Assembly (NCBI RefSeq): GCF_017498065.1 | Contig: NZ_JAGDFX010000010.1 | Coordinates: 62,001-126,000, forward strand | Source: Oceanisphaera pacifica | GTDB taxonomy: Bacteria > Pseudomonadota > Gammaproteobacteria > Enterobacterales > Aeromonadaceae | Reading direction: 5' to 3' | DNA: 64,000 nucleotides | Shown: in pieces, positions 54,236-63,599 of the stretch | Numbering within the stretch: position 1 is the stretch's first letter | Layout of the letters: each line of letters opens with the position of its first letter | Made by a program: the position numbers and the translations under genes | The notes under the pieces: model-generated | Databases searched by the model: none | Told to the model about the DNA's origin: nothing | Seen by the model: the letters and a program-made list of their open reading frames with translations, nothing else

Positions 54236-54721
54236 ATGAAAAAAATACTTGCAGTGGCAACACTGGTGACTGCTCTACCTTTTTCTAACATGGCTCTAGC
54301 TGATCAAGATATCGGCTGTGGTTTGGGCTCTATGGTATTTGAAGGGAAATCAGGCAAGGTATCTAAAGTACTTGGCGCTACCACCAACGGAACTTCTGGT
54401 AACCAAACTTTCGGTATTACCTTTGGTACCTTAGGTTGTGATGGCACCGGCACCGTGACTTCATCAGAAAAGCTAGCTATGTTTATCGATGGCAACATGG
54501 ATAATTTAGCGCGTGATATGGCCAAAGGCGAAGGCGAAACGCTGGCTACTTTGTCTGAAGTTTGGGGGATTCAGCAGGCTGACCAAGCTGAATTCAACTC
54601 AGTAGCTCAGGAAAACTTTGCAGCTATTTTTAGCTCAGAAAATGTGACATCTCAAGAAGTACTGGTTAGCTTAAACACGCTGATCGCACAAGACGCAACA
54701 TTAGCTGATTACCGTATCTAA
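54236..54721 (+). CDS. DUF3015 exported protein
   Basis: The 161-residue protein has a signal peptide (MKKILAVATLVTALPFSNMA, cleaved near ALA-DQ), then DIGCGLGSMVFEG, a TTNGTSGNQTFGITFGTLGC segment with a conserved second Cys, and a helical C-terminal half (NLARDMAKGEGETLATLSEVWG). This is the DUF3015 pattern of periplasmic proteins. Function unknown. It has its own terminator and a ribosome site ATAAGGA. Its upstream 230 bases are AT-rich. Confidence 0.85.
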   Translation: MKKILAVATLVTALPFSNMALADQDIGCGLGSMVFEGKSGKVSKVLGATTNGTSGNQTFGITFGTLGCDGTGTVTSSEKLAMFIDGNMDNLARDMAKGEGETLATLSEVWGIQQADQAEFNSVAQENFAAIFSSENVTSQEVLVSLNTLIAQDATLADYRI

Positions 54722-54742
54722 TCTTAAGATATAGACTCAAGT

Positions 54743-54772
54743 AAAAGTGCTCCTTAGGGAGCACTTTTTGTA
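54743..54772 (+). terminator. Intrinsic terminator after the DUF3015 gene
   Basis: AAAAGTGCTCC (54743-54753) pairs with GGAGCACTTTT (54758-54768) around TTAG, followed by TG. Confidence 0.85.
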
Positions 54773-54812
54773 AGCCTGCCAGTATTTAATCAGCATAAAA
54801 TGGCGATATATC

Positions 54813-56681
54813 ATGAAGTTATCTACTACCGGCTTTATTATTTTCTTTAGTTTTTACGCCTCTTTTTTTTCTTTCAAAGCCAATGCCTCAGCCGTTGCTC
54901 TTGACCAATTAAATGTGACTGAACTAGCAAGCAGCCCATACTGGCTCAAACTTGGTCATTATCTTGCTAAACCATTACGCGGCCCAGTAAGTACCGTTAG
55001 GCAAGGCGATTTTTTTCTCGCGGTCGATGGCAAAACAAATCCGCATGCCGAGCTAACTGCAACTATCGAGCAGCTATACAGCCTTGATCCCGAAGAAGCT
55101 CAGGCCACCCAATGTAAATACCCAGCACGTTTCACTTGGCTAGAGTCATTACAAGGTCGGAGCGTGACACTCGATTGCCCCGAGTTAGAAAAGTGGCGTG
55201 CAGTGTTAGAGCCAGAAGGCATGACACTGGTTTTCCCCACCGCATTCATGAACAACCCCTCTTCTATGTTTGGCCACACCTTGTTGCGAGTAGACGCAAA
55301 GAACCAAACTCGCAATAAAGAGCTGGTGGCATTCGCGATAAACTTCGCTGCCGAGCCTGAAGTAGACGACAACCCAGCTTTATTTGCCTTCAAAGGCCTG
55401 ATTGGTAGCTACCCGGGACAATTCACCGTCATGCCCTATTATCGTAAGGTACGCGAATATAATGATATGGAGTCGCGAGATATTTGGGAGTACAAACTTA
55501 ACTTAACCGAAGGTGAAGTTAATCGTGTGTTGTTGCATCTATGGGAAATGCGCCACGCCGAGTTTGATTATTACTTCTTAGATGAAAACTGCTCTTACCA
55601 GCTGCTGGCGTTACTTGAGTTAGCCAGAGACGATCTATTCTTGGTAAAAGACTTTCCTCTGCAAGCCATACCCTCGGACACAGTCGAGACGTTGGAGAAA
55701 AATGGGTTATTAGCTCCACCTAAATATCGGCCAGCTTTTGGCACCCGATTAATGCATCAAGCCAATGAAATAGAGCCATCTTTATTTGATGCTGCAGTGA
55801 AAGCAAAGCAAGGAGAGTACCCCTCGCCGGATCAGTATACGCCAACACAAAGAGCTGCTATCTTAGAGCTGGCCTATGAATGGCTTAACTTCGAACTCTA
55901 CGATCAGGCTTTAGAGCGACAAAGTACCGCAAAGCGCTTAACTCAGTTACTCGTGCAGCGCAGTAGAATAACTGTAGAGTCACCTTTCTCTCAGGTACCA
56001 GTACCTCCGGTATCACCCGAGCAGGGCCATGCCTCGGCAAGAATGGGGCTTGGGGTACAAACCAATCAACACGCCACCGATAAAATAACCTTAGAATGGC
56101 GGCCGGCATATCATGATTTACTAGACTCACAAGCTGGTTTTATTCCTGGTGCTCAAATCAGTTTTTTAGATACCCAAGTTAGTATCGATCGCCAAAGTAA
56201 CGCTAAACTCGATCGTTTCTACTTCTTAGATGCGATGGCCTTGGCACCGAGCAATAAAGTCTTCGACAGTCTGGCTTGGAATGTTCGAGTCGGTTTTGAC
56301 CGTAAGCCGATGGCTCATAAGCAGGCGGGACGTTGGTTAGCTCAGGGAGGTACTGGTAAGGCCTGGGGTCGCTCCGATAAGCTGCATGTTTATTCTTTGC
56401 TGGCCACTAGCATCAGCCACGGAGATCTCACTAACCATGATGTTATTGCAGGATTGGGTGTTGAGGCCGGATTGCTCCAACAAATAACAGACCACCACAG
56501 AATCGGCTTGCAGGCGCAATATCTAACGCTCATCGAAGCATCAGCCAATCAAGATGCGTCGGTAACGGCAAGCTGGCACTGGAGCTTTAATCGCAACTTA
56601 GCCTTACGTAGCCAAGCGCAATATCAGCACTGGCATACCGAAGATACATCCGCAAAGATCACCGCGTATTTCTATTATTAG
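54813..56681 (+). CDS. DUF4105 (Lnb N-terminal-like) exported protein
   Basis: The 622-residue protein has a signal peptide (FFSFYASFFSFKANASA), an N-terminal helical part, and a DUF4105/Lnb_N papain-like domain. FMNNPSSMFGHTLLRVD carries His155 and DYYFLDENCSYQLLALLEL carries Cys260. The C-terminal about 230 residues, with alternating aromatic residues and an end ITAYFYY, look like an outer-membrane beta-barrel. Bacteroides Lnb, which N-acylates lipoproteins, uses this domain, but whether the proteobacterial form does is unknown. The start is 91 bases after the DUF3015 stop, beyond a terminator. Confidence 0.8.
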   Translation: MKLSTTGFIIFFSFYASFFSFKANASAVALDQLNVTELASSPYWLKLGHYLAKPLRGPVSTVRQGDFFLAVDGKTNPHAELTATIEQLYSLDPEEAQATQCKYPARFTWLESLQGRSVTLDCPELEKWRAVLEPEGMTLVFPTAFMNNPSSMFGHTLLRVDAKNQTRNKELVAFAINFAAEPEVDDNPALFAFKGLIGSYPGQFTVMPYYRKVREYNDMESRDIWEYKLNLTEGEVNRVLLHLWEMRHAEFDYYFLDENCSYQLLALLELARDDLFLVKDFPLQAIPSDTVETLEKNGLLAPPKYRPAFGTRLMHQANEIEPSLFDAAVKAKQGEYPSPDQYTPTQRAAILELAYEWLNFELYDQALERQSTAKRLTQLLVQRSRITVESPFSQVPVPPVSPEQGHASARMGLGVQTNQHATDKITLEWRPAYHDLLDSQAGFIPGAQISFLDTQVSIDRQSNAKLDRFYFLDAMALAPSNKVFDSLAWNVRVGFDRKPMAHKQAGRWLAQGGTGKAWGRSDKLHVYSLLATSISHGDLTNHDVIAGLGVEAGLLQQITDHHRIGLQAQYLTLIEASANQDASVTASWHWSFNRNLALRSQAQYQHWHTEDTSAKITAYFYY

Positions 56682-56825
56682 GTAAAAAGTGAAAGCGGCG
56701 AGTTGCAAAGGCGACATAGCCTAACAATCCCACCTATTTAGCAACCGAGCAAGGCGTAAGATGACTGCAGCTCGGCTTGCTCTTGCCGCTCAGTCGCTTG
56801 GTAGTACTGCTATTTATTCAACATT

Positions 56826-57644
56826 TCACGAAGCAGATTGCTTACCACCAATGGCGTCGGTGGCTTCTTGCGCGGCATCCATCACGAGTCGGCTTAAGTG
56901 CGCTAAACGCTCGCGTTTTACTCGCACTGCGGGGCCAGAAATAGAGATAGCCGCTACCGCTTCACCGTATTCATTATAAATATTAGCGGCAATACAACGC
57001 AGCCCTTCAAATTGCTCTTCGTCGTCTAACGAGTAGCCTTGTTGTTTGATATGTTGCAACTCGCTCGCAAACTGCTCAGCGTCGGTAATGGTATGCTCGG
57101 TAAAAGCCACCATATCGGTCTGCTTAATAAGTGCCATGGCATCTTTTATCGGCACCACAGACAGCAATGCCTTGCCCACTCCAGAGGCATGCAAGGGCGA
57201 ACTACTACCCAAAGACACCACCATACGCATGGTTTGTGGCGACTCGACTTGCCCGACATACACCACGCGACCCTGCTCTAAAATAGCCAAATTAGAGGTT
57301 TCACCCGTTTCAGCCACTAACCGCTTCATAAAGGGACGAGACTGGGCGATAACATCGCGTTTTTTAAGATAAGCATTGCCAACCGCAAAGGCATTTACGC
57401 CTATGCTCCACAGGCCTTGAGTGTCATCCACATCAACAAAGTGATGGCTGCGTAAACTGTTTAGTAAGCGATGGGTTGTAGAAGGGGCAAGCCCTAAGCT
57501 ACCAGCCACTTCTGTGAGTGACATGCCCATATCGGAAGTAGCCAGCTGCTCTAGCACCAATAAGGCACGAGAAAGCGACTGCACTTGGGTGGTGCCCGCT
57601 GGTTTGGTGACTTTATTTTTTTTAGATATTACTTCTTCGCTCAT
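56826..57644 (-). CDS. IclR-family transcriptional regulator (AllR-like)
   Basis: The 272-residue protein has an extended N-terminus (KKNKVTKPAGTTQVQSL), an IclR winged helix (ALLVLEQLATSDMGMSLTEV, LGLAPSTTHRLLNSLRSHHF) and an effector domain with FEGLRCIAANIYNEYGEAVAAISISGPA. In other bacteria IclR proteins such as AllR or GclR repress gcl in response to glyoxylate, and a gcl operon lies 8 kb away, so regulation of that operon is plausible. It does not flank any catabolic gene directly. Monocistronic. Confidence 0.87.
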   Translation of the reverse strand: MSEEVISKKNKVTKPAGTTQVQSLSRALLVLEQLATSDMGMSLTEVAGSLGLAPSTTHRLLNSLRSHHFVDVDDTQGLWSIGVNAFAVGNAYLKKRDVIAQSRPFMKRLVAETGETSNLAILEQGRVVYVGQVESPQTMRMVVSLGSSSPLHASGVGKALLSVVPIKDAMALIKQTDMVAFTEHTITDAEQFASELQHIKQQGYSLDDEEQFEGLRCIAANIYNEYGEAVAAISISGPAVRVKRERLAHLSRLVMDAAQEATDAIGGKQSAS

Positions 57645-57766
57645 GAGTTTCCATGATCTACAGAGACTTAAGACTATTGTATGGGTATTTGGCCCTTAAG
57701 TCCTGTTTGTGTTTAAAGTTCCGTGAAGGGTCAATGGTGAAGAGTAAAGGGGAAAAGCTCAAGACG

Positions 57767-57795
57767 AAAAAAAACCAGCTACTTGAGCTGGCTTC
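57767..57795 (-). terminator. Terminator of the tRNA operon
   Basis: On the minus strand CCAGCT-CAAGT-AGCTGG is followed by nine T (A run 57767-57774 on the plus strand). It lies just after the last tRNA-Pro. Confidence 0.85.
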
Positions 57796-57800
57796 TTAAT

Positions 57801-57877
<77 letters not shown>

Positions 57878-57921
57878 TAAACTTTTGCTACTTTTAAACC
57901 AGCTACGCTAGTTTTCTTAAT

Positions 57922-57998
<77 letters not shown>

Positions 57999-58026
57999 AA
58001 ATTTCTTCTTTTACTCTTAAACCACT

Positions 58027-58096
58027 CTCGGGTCGCACCCTCTGGTCCGCTTAATCCCAAAACACGAGATGCGCTGCCAAGCTGCGCTAAACGCCG
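58027..58096 (-). pseudogene. Broken tRNA-Pro (third copy)
   Basis: On the minus strand the 5' half reads CGGCGTTTAGCGCAGCTTGG then CAGCGCATCT, nearly as in the intact copies. The anticodon region is expanded (CGTGTTTTGGGATTAAGCGG) before ACCAGAGGGT, and the T arm and acceptor end are replaced by TGCGACCCGAGAGTGG. It cannot fold as a tRNA. The spacer after it (CTCTTAAACCA) resembles the others. Confidence 0.8.
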
Positions 58097-58166
58097 TTTT
58101 TTACGATAATCTTTATCGCTATGTACCATACTCCGTTAGAGTATAATTACAAATTTCTTGAAGCAG

Positions 58167-58251
58167 TGGTGCGAAGGGGGGGACTTGAACCCCCACACCC
58201 GAAGGCACTAACACCTGAAGCTAGCGCGTCTACCAATTCCGCCACCCTCGC
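58167..58251 (-). tRNA. tRNA-Leu(CAG)
   Basis: An 85-base gene with encoded CCA and a long variable arm. Acceptor GCGAGGG/CCTTCGC, anticodon loop TTCAGGT (anticodon CAG) in GCGCTAGCTTCAGGTGTTAG, T loop GGTTCAAGTCC. It matches E. coli leuT/leuP-type tRNA and lies where leuT lies in the E. coli argX operon. Confidence 0.95.
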
Positions 58252-58285
58252 ACATCTTTACTGCTTCCAGGCCTTAACCTGAAAT

Positions 58286-58362
58286 TGGGGTGACTGACGG
58301 GGCTCGAACCCGCGACAACCGGAATCACAATCCGGGACTCTACCAACTGAGCTACAGTCACC
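58286..58362 (-). tRNA. tRNA-His(GTG)
   Basis: A 77-base gene including the extra 5' G(-1) paired with C73, a histidine tRNA hallmark, and encoded CCA. The sequence starts GGTGACTGTAGCTCAGTTGG and has anticodon GTG in CGGATTGTGATTCCG. It corresponds to hisR in the E. coli operon. Confidence 0.95.
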
Positions 58363-58404
58363 ATTATTTCCGCTTACATTAAGTAAGCTTGTCCGCATAC
58401 TAGA

Positions 58405-58481
<77 letters not shown>

Positions 58482-58500
58482 TCGCATTTGGACGATGCGA

Positions 58501-58529
58501 ATACTAAGGCTAACCCCGTTTATTGTCCA
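58501..58529 (-). promoter_or_regulatory. Promoter of the tRNA operon
   Basis: On the minus strand TGGACA (58529-58524), a 17-base spacer and TAGTAT (58506-58501) are followed by a GC-containing discriminator before the Arg gene. The -10 box matches consensus at four of six positions. Confidence 0.45.
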
Positions 58530-58636
58530 GCACTATTTCAAAACAATCGTCCACATGGTCACTTTACCAGCAAAACGCTGTTTTTTTGGCTAAGCTCACT
58601 TTTGTTTATACTAACATGGTCAGCAGGTGCCTGTGA

Positions 58637-58664
58637 TTGACTTATCAATGAAAAGATCTAAAAT
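58637..58664 (+). promoter_or_regulatory. Promoter of the TetR-RND operon
   Basis: -35 TTGACT (58637-58642), a 16-base spacer and -10 TAAAAT (58659-58664). The start site would fall near 58671, at the edge of the palindromic operator. Confidence 0.6.
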
Positions 58665-58672
58665 CCTAAAAA

Positions 58673-58692
58673 ATGAATGAACGTTCATTCAT
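58673..58692. promoter_or_regulatory. Perfect 20-base palindromic TetR operator
   Basis: ATGAATGAACGTTCATTCAT is a perfect palindrome over the predicted transcription start and 33 bases before the tetR-like gene. The ATGAATGAACGTTCATTCAT type of site is characteristic of TetR regulators of RND pumps, which repress themselves and the pump. Confidence 0.75.
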
Positions 58693-58725
58693 AACCACTT
58701 ATACTAGTACTAATGATGGTAAGGT

Positions 58726-59292
58726 ATGCCAGATAAACGTGAACGTATTTTAAGCTCGGCTGAAGCGCTGATTGCTCGCCTTGGTTTTCATGGCATCTCA
58801 ATGCAAAAGATAGCTAAACAAGCCAATGTCGCCACTGGCACTATTTATCGTTATTTTTCTGATAAAGAAATGCTATTACGCTGTTTACATGAAGAACGGC
58901 TGCGCGGTGCGTCTGCCGCTATTTTGCAGGGTGTGGATGCTAAAAAACCAAACTATGAGCAGTTTTGTACGCTGTGGTTTAACACAATGCACTACTTACA
59001 GGCCAGCCCCGATAGCCTGTGTTACCGAATGCAGTACGAGGCGTCACCGCTGTTTAATAAAGAAGAAGAGCGCCAAATGGATGAGCGCTACTTTAAACCG
59101 GTACATGAGTTTTTTGAGGCTGGGCGGGTAAACGGTTTGTTTCGTGATATGCCGGCAGAATTACTGGGTTTTTTAGCACTCGAAAATTTAATGCTGCTAA
59201 CACAAAAATGCACCAAAGGCTGTATTGAGCTGGATGATGCTCTGTATCAACAGTTACTTGATGCCAGCTGGAACGCCATTCTTAAACGTTAA
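58726..59292 (+). CDS. TetR-family repressor of an RND efflux operon
   Basis: The 188-residue protein has the TetR helix-turn-helix at residues 5-50 (RERILSSAEALIARLGFHGI, MQKIAKQANVATGTIYRYFS with the signature GTIYRYF) and an all-helical ligand-binding C-terminus. It is the first gene of the operon, 26 bases before the adaptor gene, with a perfect palindrome at its own promoter; autorepression and drug-induced release are likely. The inducer is unknown. Confidence 0.93.
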   Translation: MPDKRERILSSAEALIARLGFHGISMQKIAKQANVATGTIYRYFSDKEMLLRCLHEERLRGASAAILQGVDAKKPNYEQFCTLWFNTMHYLQASPDSLCYRMQYEASPLFNKEEERQMDERYFKPVHEFFEAGRVNGLFRDMPAELLGFLALENLMLLTQKCTKGCIELDDALYQQLLDASWNAILKR

Positions 59293-59318
59293 ATTTAATA
59301 AGTTGCGGGAGTAAACTA

Positions 59319-60452
59319 ATGAAAAAATGGACACTGTCCATGTTGTTGCTGGTGATAGTCATCTTCGGCAGCGTCATCGGCTTTAACTTGTTTAAACAAA
59401 AGATGATGGGTGAATATTTTGCCAATCAGCCGGTCCCTAGTTTTCCGGTTACCACCACAGAAATTACTCCACAAGACTGGACGCCACGCATTGCCGCCAT
59501 TGGTTTTATTGAGCCTATTCAGGGCATCAATATCAGTAATGAATCGGCAGGTATAGTACGTGCCATTCATTTTGAGTCTGGCCAATCAGTTAAAGCCGGT
59601 GACATTCTCTTAGAGCTTGATGCTGATGTAGAAAAAGCGAACTTGCGTAGTGCTCAGGGCCGCCTGCCCTCAGTGCAAGCCAATTTAAAACGCATGCGCC
59701 AGCTTTATAAACGCGGTTCTGTTTCTAAAGGGCAACTAGATGAAGCGCTCGCCAATCAGCAAGAGCTGTTAGGTCAGGTTGACTCATTTAAGGCCACTAT
59801 TGCCCGCCGTACTATTCGCGCCCCTTTTGATGGGGTTATGGGTATTCGTAATGCCTTTTTGGGCCAGTATTTAAATGCGGGTAGTGATATTGCGCGTTTA
59901 GAAAATATTAGCCAGTTCCGTATTCGCTTTACTATCGCGCAAACTCGCTTAGCGGATATTGCCGTAGGCCAGTCATTGAATATTTTTGTTGATGCTTACC
60001 CCACCACGCCGTTTGAAGGTGAAATTACCGCCATTGAGCCCCAAGTTAATCCGGGCTCTGGCGTGGTGCAAGTACAAGCCAGCATTCCTAATAAAGAAGG
60101 CAAGTTACGCTCAGGTATGTTTGCCAAGCTAGATGTACAGTTACCCACGCAAAAGCAGCAAATTTTGGTACCACAACAAGCGATTAACTTTACGCTTTAT
60201 GGCCAAACTGTGTATGTGGTTACCGAGCAACAGCAAGAGGCAGAACAAAAAGAAGGTGACACTACCTTTATTGCCGAGCAAAGAGTGATTGAAGTGGCTG
60301 AGCGCGAAGATGATTATGCACGCGTAGTAAAAGGCCTAGAAGCGGGTGAAACAATAGTGACCTCGGGTCAGGTACGCTTATCTAATGGCAGCCATGTCAA
60401 ACTGGTAGAAAGCGATGCGCTAGACACCCCAGAGTCAGCACCCCAGCTGTAA
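59319..60452 (+). CDS. RND efflux periplasmic adaptor
   Basis: The 377-residue membrane fusion protein has an N-terminal membrane anchor (WTLSMLLLVIVIFGSVIGFN), the lipoyl half motif SAGIVRAIHFESGQSVKAGD, a coiled-coil hairpin, RTIRAPFDGVMGIRNAFLGQ and a beta-barrel with QVNPGSGVVQVQASIPN. It lacks a lipobox, so it is anchored by the helix rather than lipidated. It joins the RND pump encoded 12 bases downstream to an outer-membrane TolC encoded elsewhere. Confidence 0.93.
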   Translation: MKKWTLSMLLLVIVIFGSVIGFNLFKQKMMGEYFANQPVPSFPVTTTEITPQDWTPRIAAIGFIEPIQGINISNESAGIVRAIHFESGQSVKAGDILLELDADVEKANLRSAQGRLPSVQANLKRMRQLYKRGSVSKGQLDEALANQQELLGQVDSFKATIARRTIRAPFDGVMGIRNAFLGQYLNAGSDIARLENISQFRIRFTIAQTRLADIAVGQSLNIFVDAYPTTPFEGEITAIEPQVNPGSGVVQVQASIPNKEGKLRSGMFAKLDVQLPTQKQQILVPQQAINFTLYGQTVYVVTEQQQEAEQKEGDTTFIAEQRVIEVAEREDDYARVVKGLEAGETIVTSGQVRLSNGSHVKLVESDALDTPESAPQL

Positions 60453-60464
60453 GCGGAGAATCTG

Positions 60465-63400
60465 ATGCGTTTTACTGATATTTTTATTAAGCGGCCAGTA
60501 TTAGCTATCTCAATAAGCTTACTGATCGTACTACTGGGGCTGCAAGCACTGCAAAAAATGCAGGTGCGTGAATACCCAGAAATGACCAATACCGTGATTA
60601 CCGTGAGTACTGGTTATTACGGCGCCAGCGCCGACTTAATTCAGGGCTTTATTACCCAACCCTTAGAGCAAGCCATAGCGCAGGCCGATAATATCGATTT
60701 TATGAGCTCCAACAGTAGTAACGGCAGCTCAAGCATTACGGTGCAAATGAAGTTAAACACCGACTCTAATGCGGCCCTGTCGGATATTTTGGCGCGGGTA
60801 AACTCGGTGCGATCTCAACTTCCTCGAGAAGCGGAAGATCCTAGCTTAGAGATGACCACAGGTGCGTCCACCTCCATTATGTATATCGCTTTTAGTAGTG
60901 ATGAACTGAGTGCACCTCAGATCAATGACTACTTAGAACGCGTCATACGGCCGCAGTTTTACTCGGTGGATGGGGTTGCCAAGATCAACCTGTTTGGTGG
61001 TGCTAAGTTTGCGCTACGCATTTGGTTAGACCCACTGCGTATGGCGGCACATAAGCTGACCGCACCTGAGGTTTTGTCGGTATTACAAGCCAATAACTAC
61101 CAAGCTGCAGCCGGCCAATCTACCGGTTACTACATGGTGTATAACAGTGATATCAACACCCAAATAGAAAACCCAGAGCAGTTAGAATCACTGGTGGTCG
61201 CCACTCACGATGATGCAGTGGTGCGCCTGCGCGATATTGCCCAAGTGTCCCTCGAAAAAAGTCATGACGTGGTACGTGCCTTGGCAGATGGCCAGCCTGC
61301 GGTAGTAATTGGTGTGGATCCTACGCCATCTGCTAACCCGCTAAATGTGGCTGAAAACGTGCGTGGCATGTTGCCAGAGCTTGAAAGCAACATGCCCGAT
61401 ACCATTAAAATGCAGTTGTTATACGATGCAACCGATGCCATTAATGAGTCGATTAGCGAGGTAGTCAAAACCATACTCGAGGCCTCATTAATCGTGGTTA
61501 TTGTGATCACACTGTTCTTGGGCTCGTTTCGTGCGGTCTTAATCCCTATTATCACGATTCCGCTATCGCTCATTGGCGTAGCCATTTTGATGAGTGCCTT
61601 TGGGTTTAGTATTAACCTAATGACACTGCTGGCCATGGTGCTTGCTATTGGCTTGGTGGTAGATGACGCCATAGTGGTGGTGGAAAACGTCGACCGGCAC
61701 ATCAAAGCCGGTGAAGAGCCCTATCGCGCGGCTATTATTGGTACCCGCGAAATAGCCGTTCCTGTGATCACCATGACCATCACCTTGGCGGCTGTGTATG
61801 CACCTATTGCCTTGATGGACGGTATTACCGGCTCACTGTTTAAAGAGTTTGCCTTAACACTGGCTGGGGCGGTATTTATTTCTGGGATAGTGGCATTAAC
61901 CTTGTCACCCATGATGTGCTCTAAGCTACTTAAGCCCCATAGCAACCCAGGCCGCTTTGAGCGTGGTGTAGAAAACACCCTAGATAAGCTCACTCGCAGC
62001 TATTCGCGCATGCTCGATGCCGTGTTAGCAAAGCGCGCCGTGATCATCGCTTTTGCCGTATTGGTGTTTGCCTCTATGCCGGTGTTATTTAGCTTTATTC
62101 CTAGTGAGTTAGCGCCCAGTGAAGATAAAGGCGCCTTCTTAATGATGGCCAAAGCACCTAACTCCGCCAATCTCGATTACATCGAAAACAACATGCGTAA
62201 AGCGGTTGAGGTATTGGACAAAGAAGATGGCCTAGCCACGTCACTCACCATTGCCGGTGTGCCTAACCCTAACCAAGGCTTGGCGGTAGCAGTACTTAAG
62301 CCTTGGAGCCAACGTGACGGTCAAAAAGCAGTCATAGACAGAGTCACACCTGGCCTACAGTCAATTCCGGCCGTTGCTATTAGTGCCTTTGAGTTCCCTG
62401 AACTGCCGGGCGCTTCTAGCGGCTTGCCGGTGCAATATGTACTGACCACGCCTAACTCCTTTGAAAGTCTCTATGAGGTGGCCGCTGATGCATTAGAAAA
62501 AATCAGCAACAGCCCTTTGTTTGTTTACAGCGAGCTGGACTTGGCCTTTGACTCGGGCACCATGAAAATTAAGGTAAACCGAGACAAAGCTGGTGCTTAC
62601 GGCGTCACCATGCAAGACATTGCCATTACCTTGTCGACCATGATGAGTGATGGCTACGTGAACCGTGTTGACTTAGATGGCCGCAGTTACGAGGTGATCC
62701 CACAGGTATATCGTAAAGACCGCCTCAACCCAGATTCCATTAAAGACTACTATGTGCGCGCAGCCAATGGCGACATGGTGCCCTTGTCTAATATGGTCTC
62801 TATTACCATGGAAGCACAACCGCGTGCCTTGCCTCACTATAACCAGCTCAACTCAGCAACAATTGGTGGGGTACTCACGCCGGGGGTGTCTATGGGTGAT
62901 GCCATTAACTTCTTAGAACAAGATGTATCGGCCAACTTACCTAAGGGTTACAACCACGATTACTTAGGGGGCGCCCGTCAGTTTGTTAGCGAAGGCAATG
63001 CGTTATATATGACCTTCTTACTGGCCTTGTTTATTATCTTCTTAGTACTCGCATCGCAGTTTGAGAGTATCCGCGATCCATTAGTGATTATGGTGTCGGT
63101 GCCGCTTGCGATTTCTGGGGCCTTAATTGCCTTGGCGTGGGGGCTAGCCACTATGAATATTTATACTCAAGTGGGGCTAATTACGCTGGTCGGTGTGATC
63201 ACCAAACACGGCATTTTAATGTGTGAGGTAGCCAAAGAAGAGCAATTAGCAGGCGCCAGCCGTCACGACTCTATCCGTACTGCGGCACGCATTCGTTTAC
63301 GGGCAATCTTAATGACCACAGCGGCCATGGTTGCCGGCTTAGTCCCGCTGTTATTTGCAGTAGGCGCCGGCGCTATCTCACGCTTTGGAATGGGGATTGT

Positions 63401-63539
63401 TATTGTGTCGGGCTTGAGTATTGGTACTCTGTTTACCTTGTTTGTACTGCCGGTGATTTATACCTTCTTGGCATCAAATCACAAACCTTTACCCGAGTTT
63501 GATGAAGACCAAGCACCTAAAACGGTGAGCAGTCATTAA
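60465..63539 (+). CDS. RND multidrug efflux permease (AcrB/MdtBC-like)
   Basis: The 1024-residue inner-membrane pump has the RND build: TM1 (FIKRPVLAISISLLIVLLGL), a first periplasmic loop, TM2-TM6 with the proton-relay pair in VVDDAIVVVENVDRH (Asp residues near 401-402), a second loop and TM7-TM12 ending FRFGMGIVIVSGL-type (here SRFGMGIVIVSGLSIGTLF). It ends with TKHGILMCEVAKEE in TM10-11, matching HAE1-type drug exporters. Together with the adaptor and an external TolC it would export hydrophobic drugs or bile acids. No outer-membrane gene is present in the operon. Confidence 0.94.
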   Translation: MRFTDIFIKRPVLAISISLLIVLLGLQALQKMQVREYPEMTNTVITVSTGYYGASADLIQGFITQPLEQAIAQADNIDFMSSNSSNGSSSITVQMKLNTDSNAALSDILARVNSVRSQLPREAEDPSLEMTTGASTSIMYIAFSSDELSAPQINDYLERVIRPQFYSVDGVAKINLFGGAKFALRIWLDPLRMAAHKLTAPEVLSVLQANNYQAAAGQSTGYYMVYNSDINTQIENPEQLESLVVATHDDAVVRLRDIAQVSLEKSHDVVRALADGQPAVVIGVDPTPSANPLNVAENVRGMLPELESNMPDTIKMQLLYDATDAINESISEVVKTILEASLIVVIVITLFLGSFRAVLIPIITIPLSLIGVAILMSAFGFSINLMTLLAMVLAIGLVVDDAIVVVENVDRHIKAGEEPYRAAIIGTREIAVPVITMTITLAAVYAPIALMDGITGSLFKEFALTLAGAVFISGIVALTLSPMMCSKLLKPHSNPGRFERGVENTLDKLTRSYSRMLDAVLAKRAVIIAFAVLVFASMPVLFSFIPSELAPSEDKGAFLMMAKAPNSANLDYIENNMRKAVEVLDKEDGLATSLTIAGVPNPNQGLAVAVLKPWSQRDGQKAVIDRVTPGLQSIPAVAISAFEFPELPGASSGLPVQYVLTTPNSFESLYEVAADALEKISNSPLFVYSELDLAFDSGTMKIKVNRDKAGAYGVTMQDIAITLSTMMSDGYVNRVDLDGRSYEVIPQVYRKDRLNPDSIKDYYVRAANGDMVPLSNMVSITMEAQPRALPHYNQLNSATIGGVLTPGVSMGDAINFLEQDVSANLPKGYNHDYLGGARQFVSEGNALYMTFLLALFIIFLVLASQFESIRDPLVIMVSVPLAISGALIALAWGLATMNIYTQVGLITLVGVITKHGILMCEVAKEEQLAGASRHDSIRTAARIRLRAILMTTAAMVAGLVPLLFAVGAGAISRFGMGIVIVSGLSIGTLFTLFVLPVIYTFLASNHKPLPEFDEDQAPKTVSSH

Positions 63540-63565
63540 ATAATAATGGCGTGTATATAACGAAT

Positions 63566-63591
63566 AAAGGGCTGCTCATGCAGCCCTTTTT
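63566..63591 (+). terminator. Terminator of the RND efflux operon
   Basis: AAAGGGCTGC (63566-63575)-TCAT-GCAGCCCTTT (63580-63589) followed by TT and T-rich sequence. Confidence 0.87.
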
Positions 63592-63599
63592 ATTGCCCG

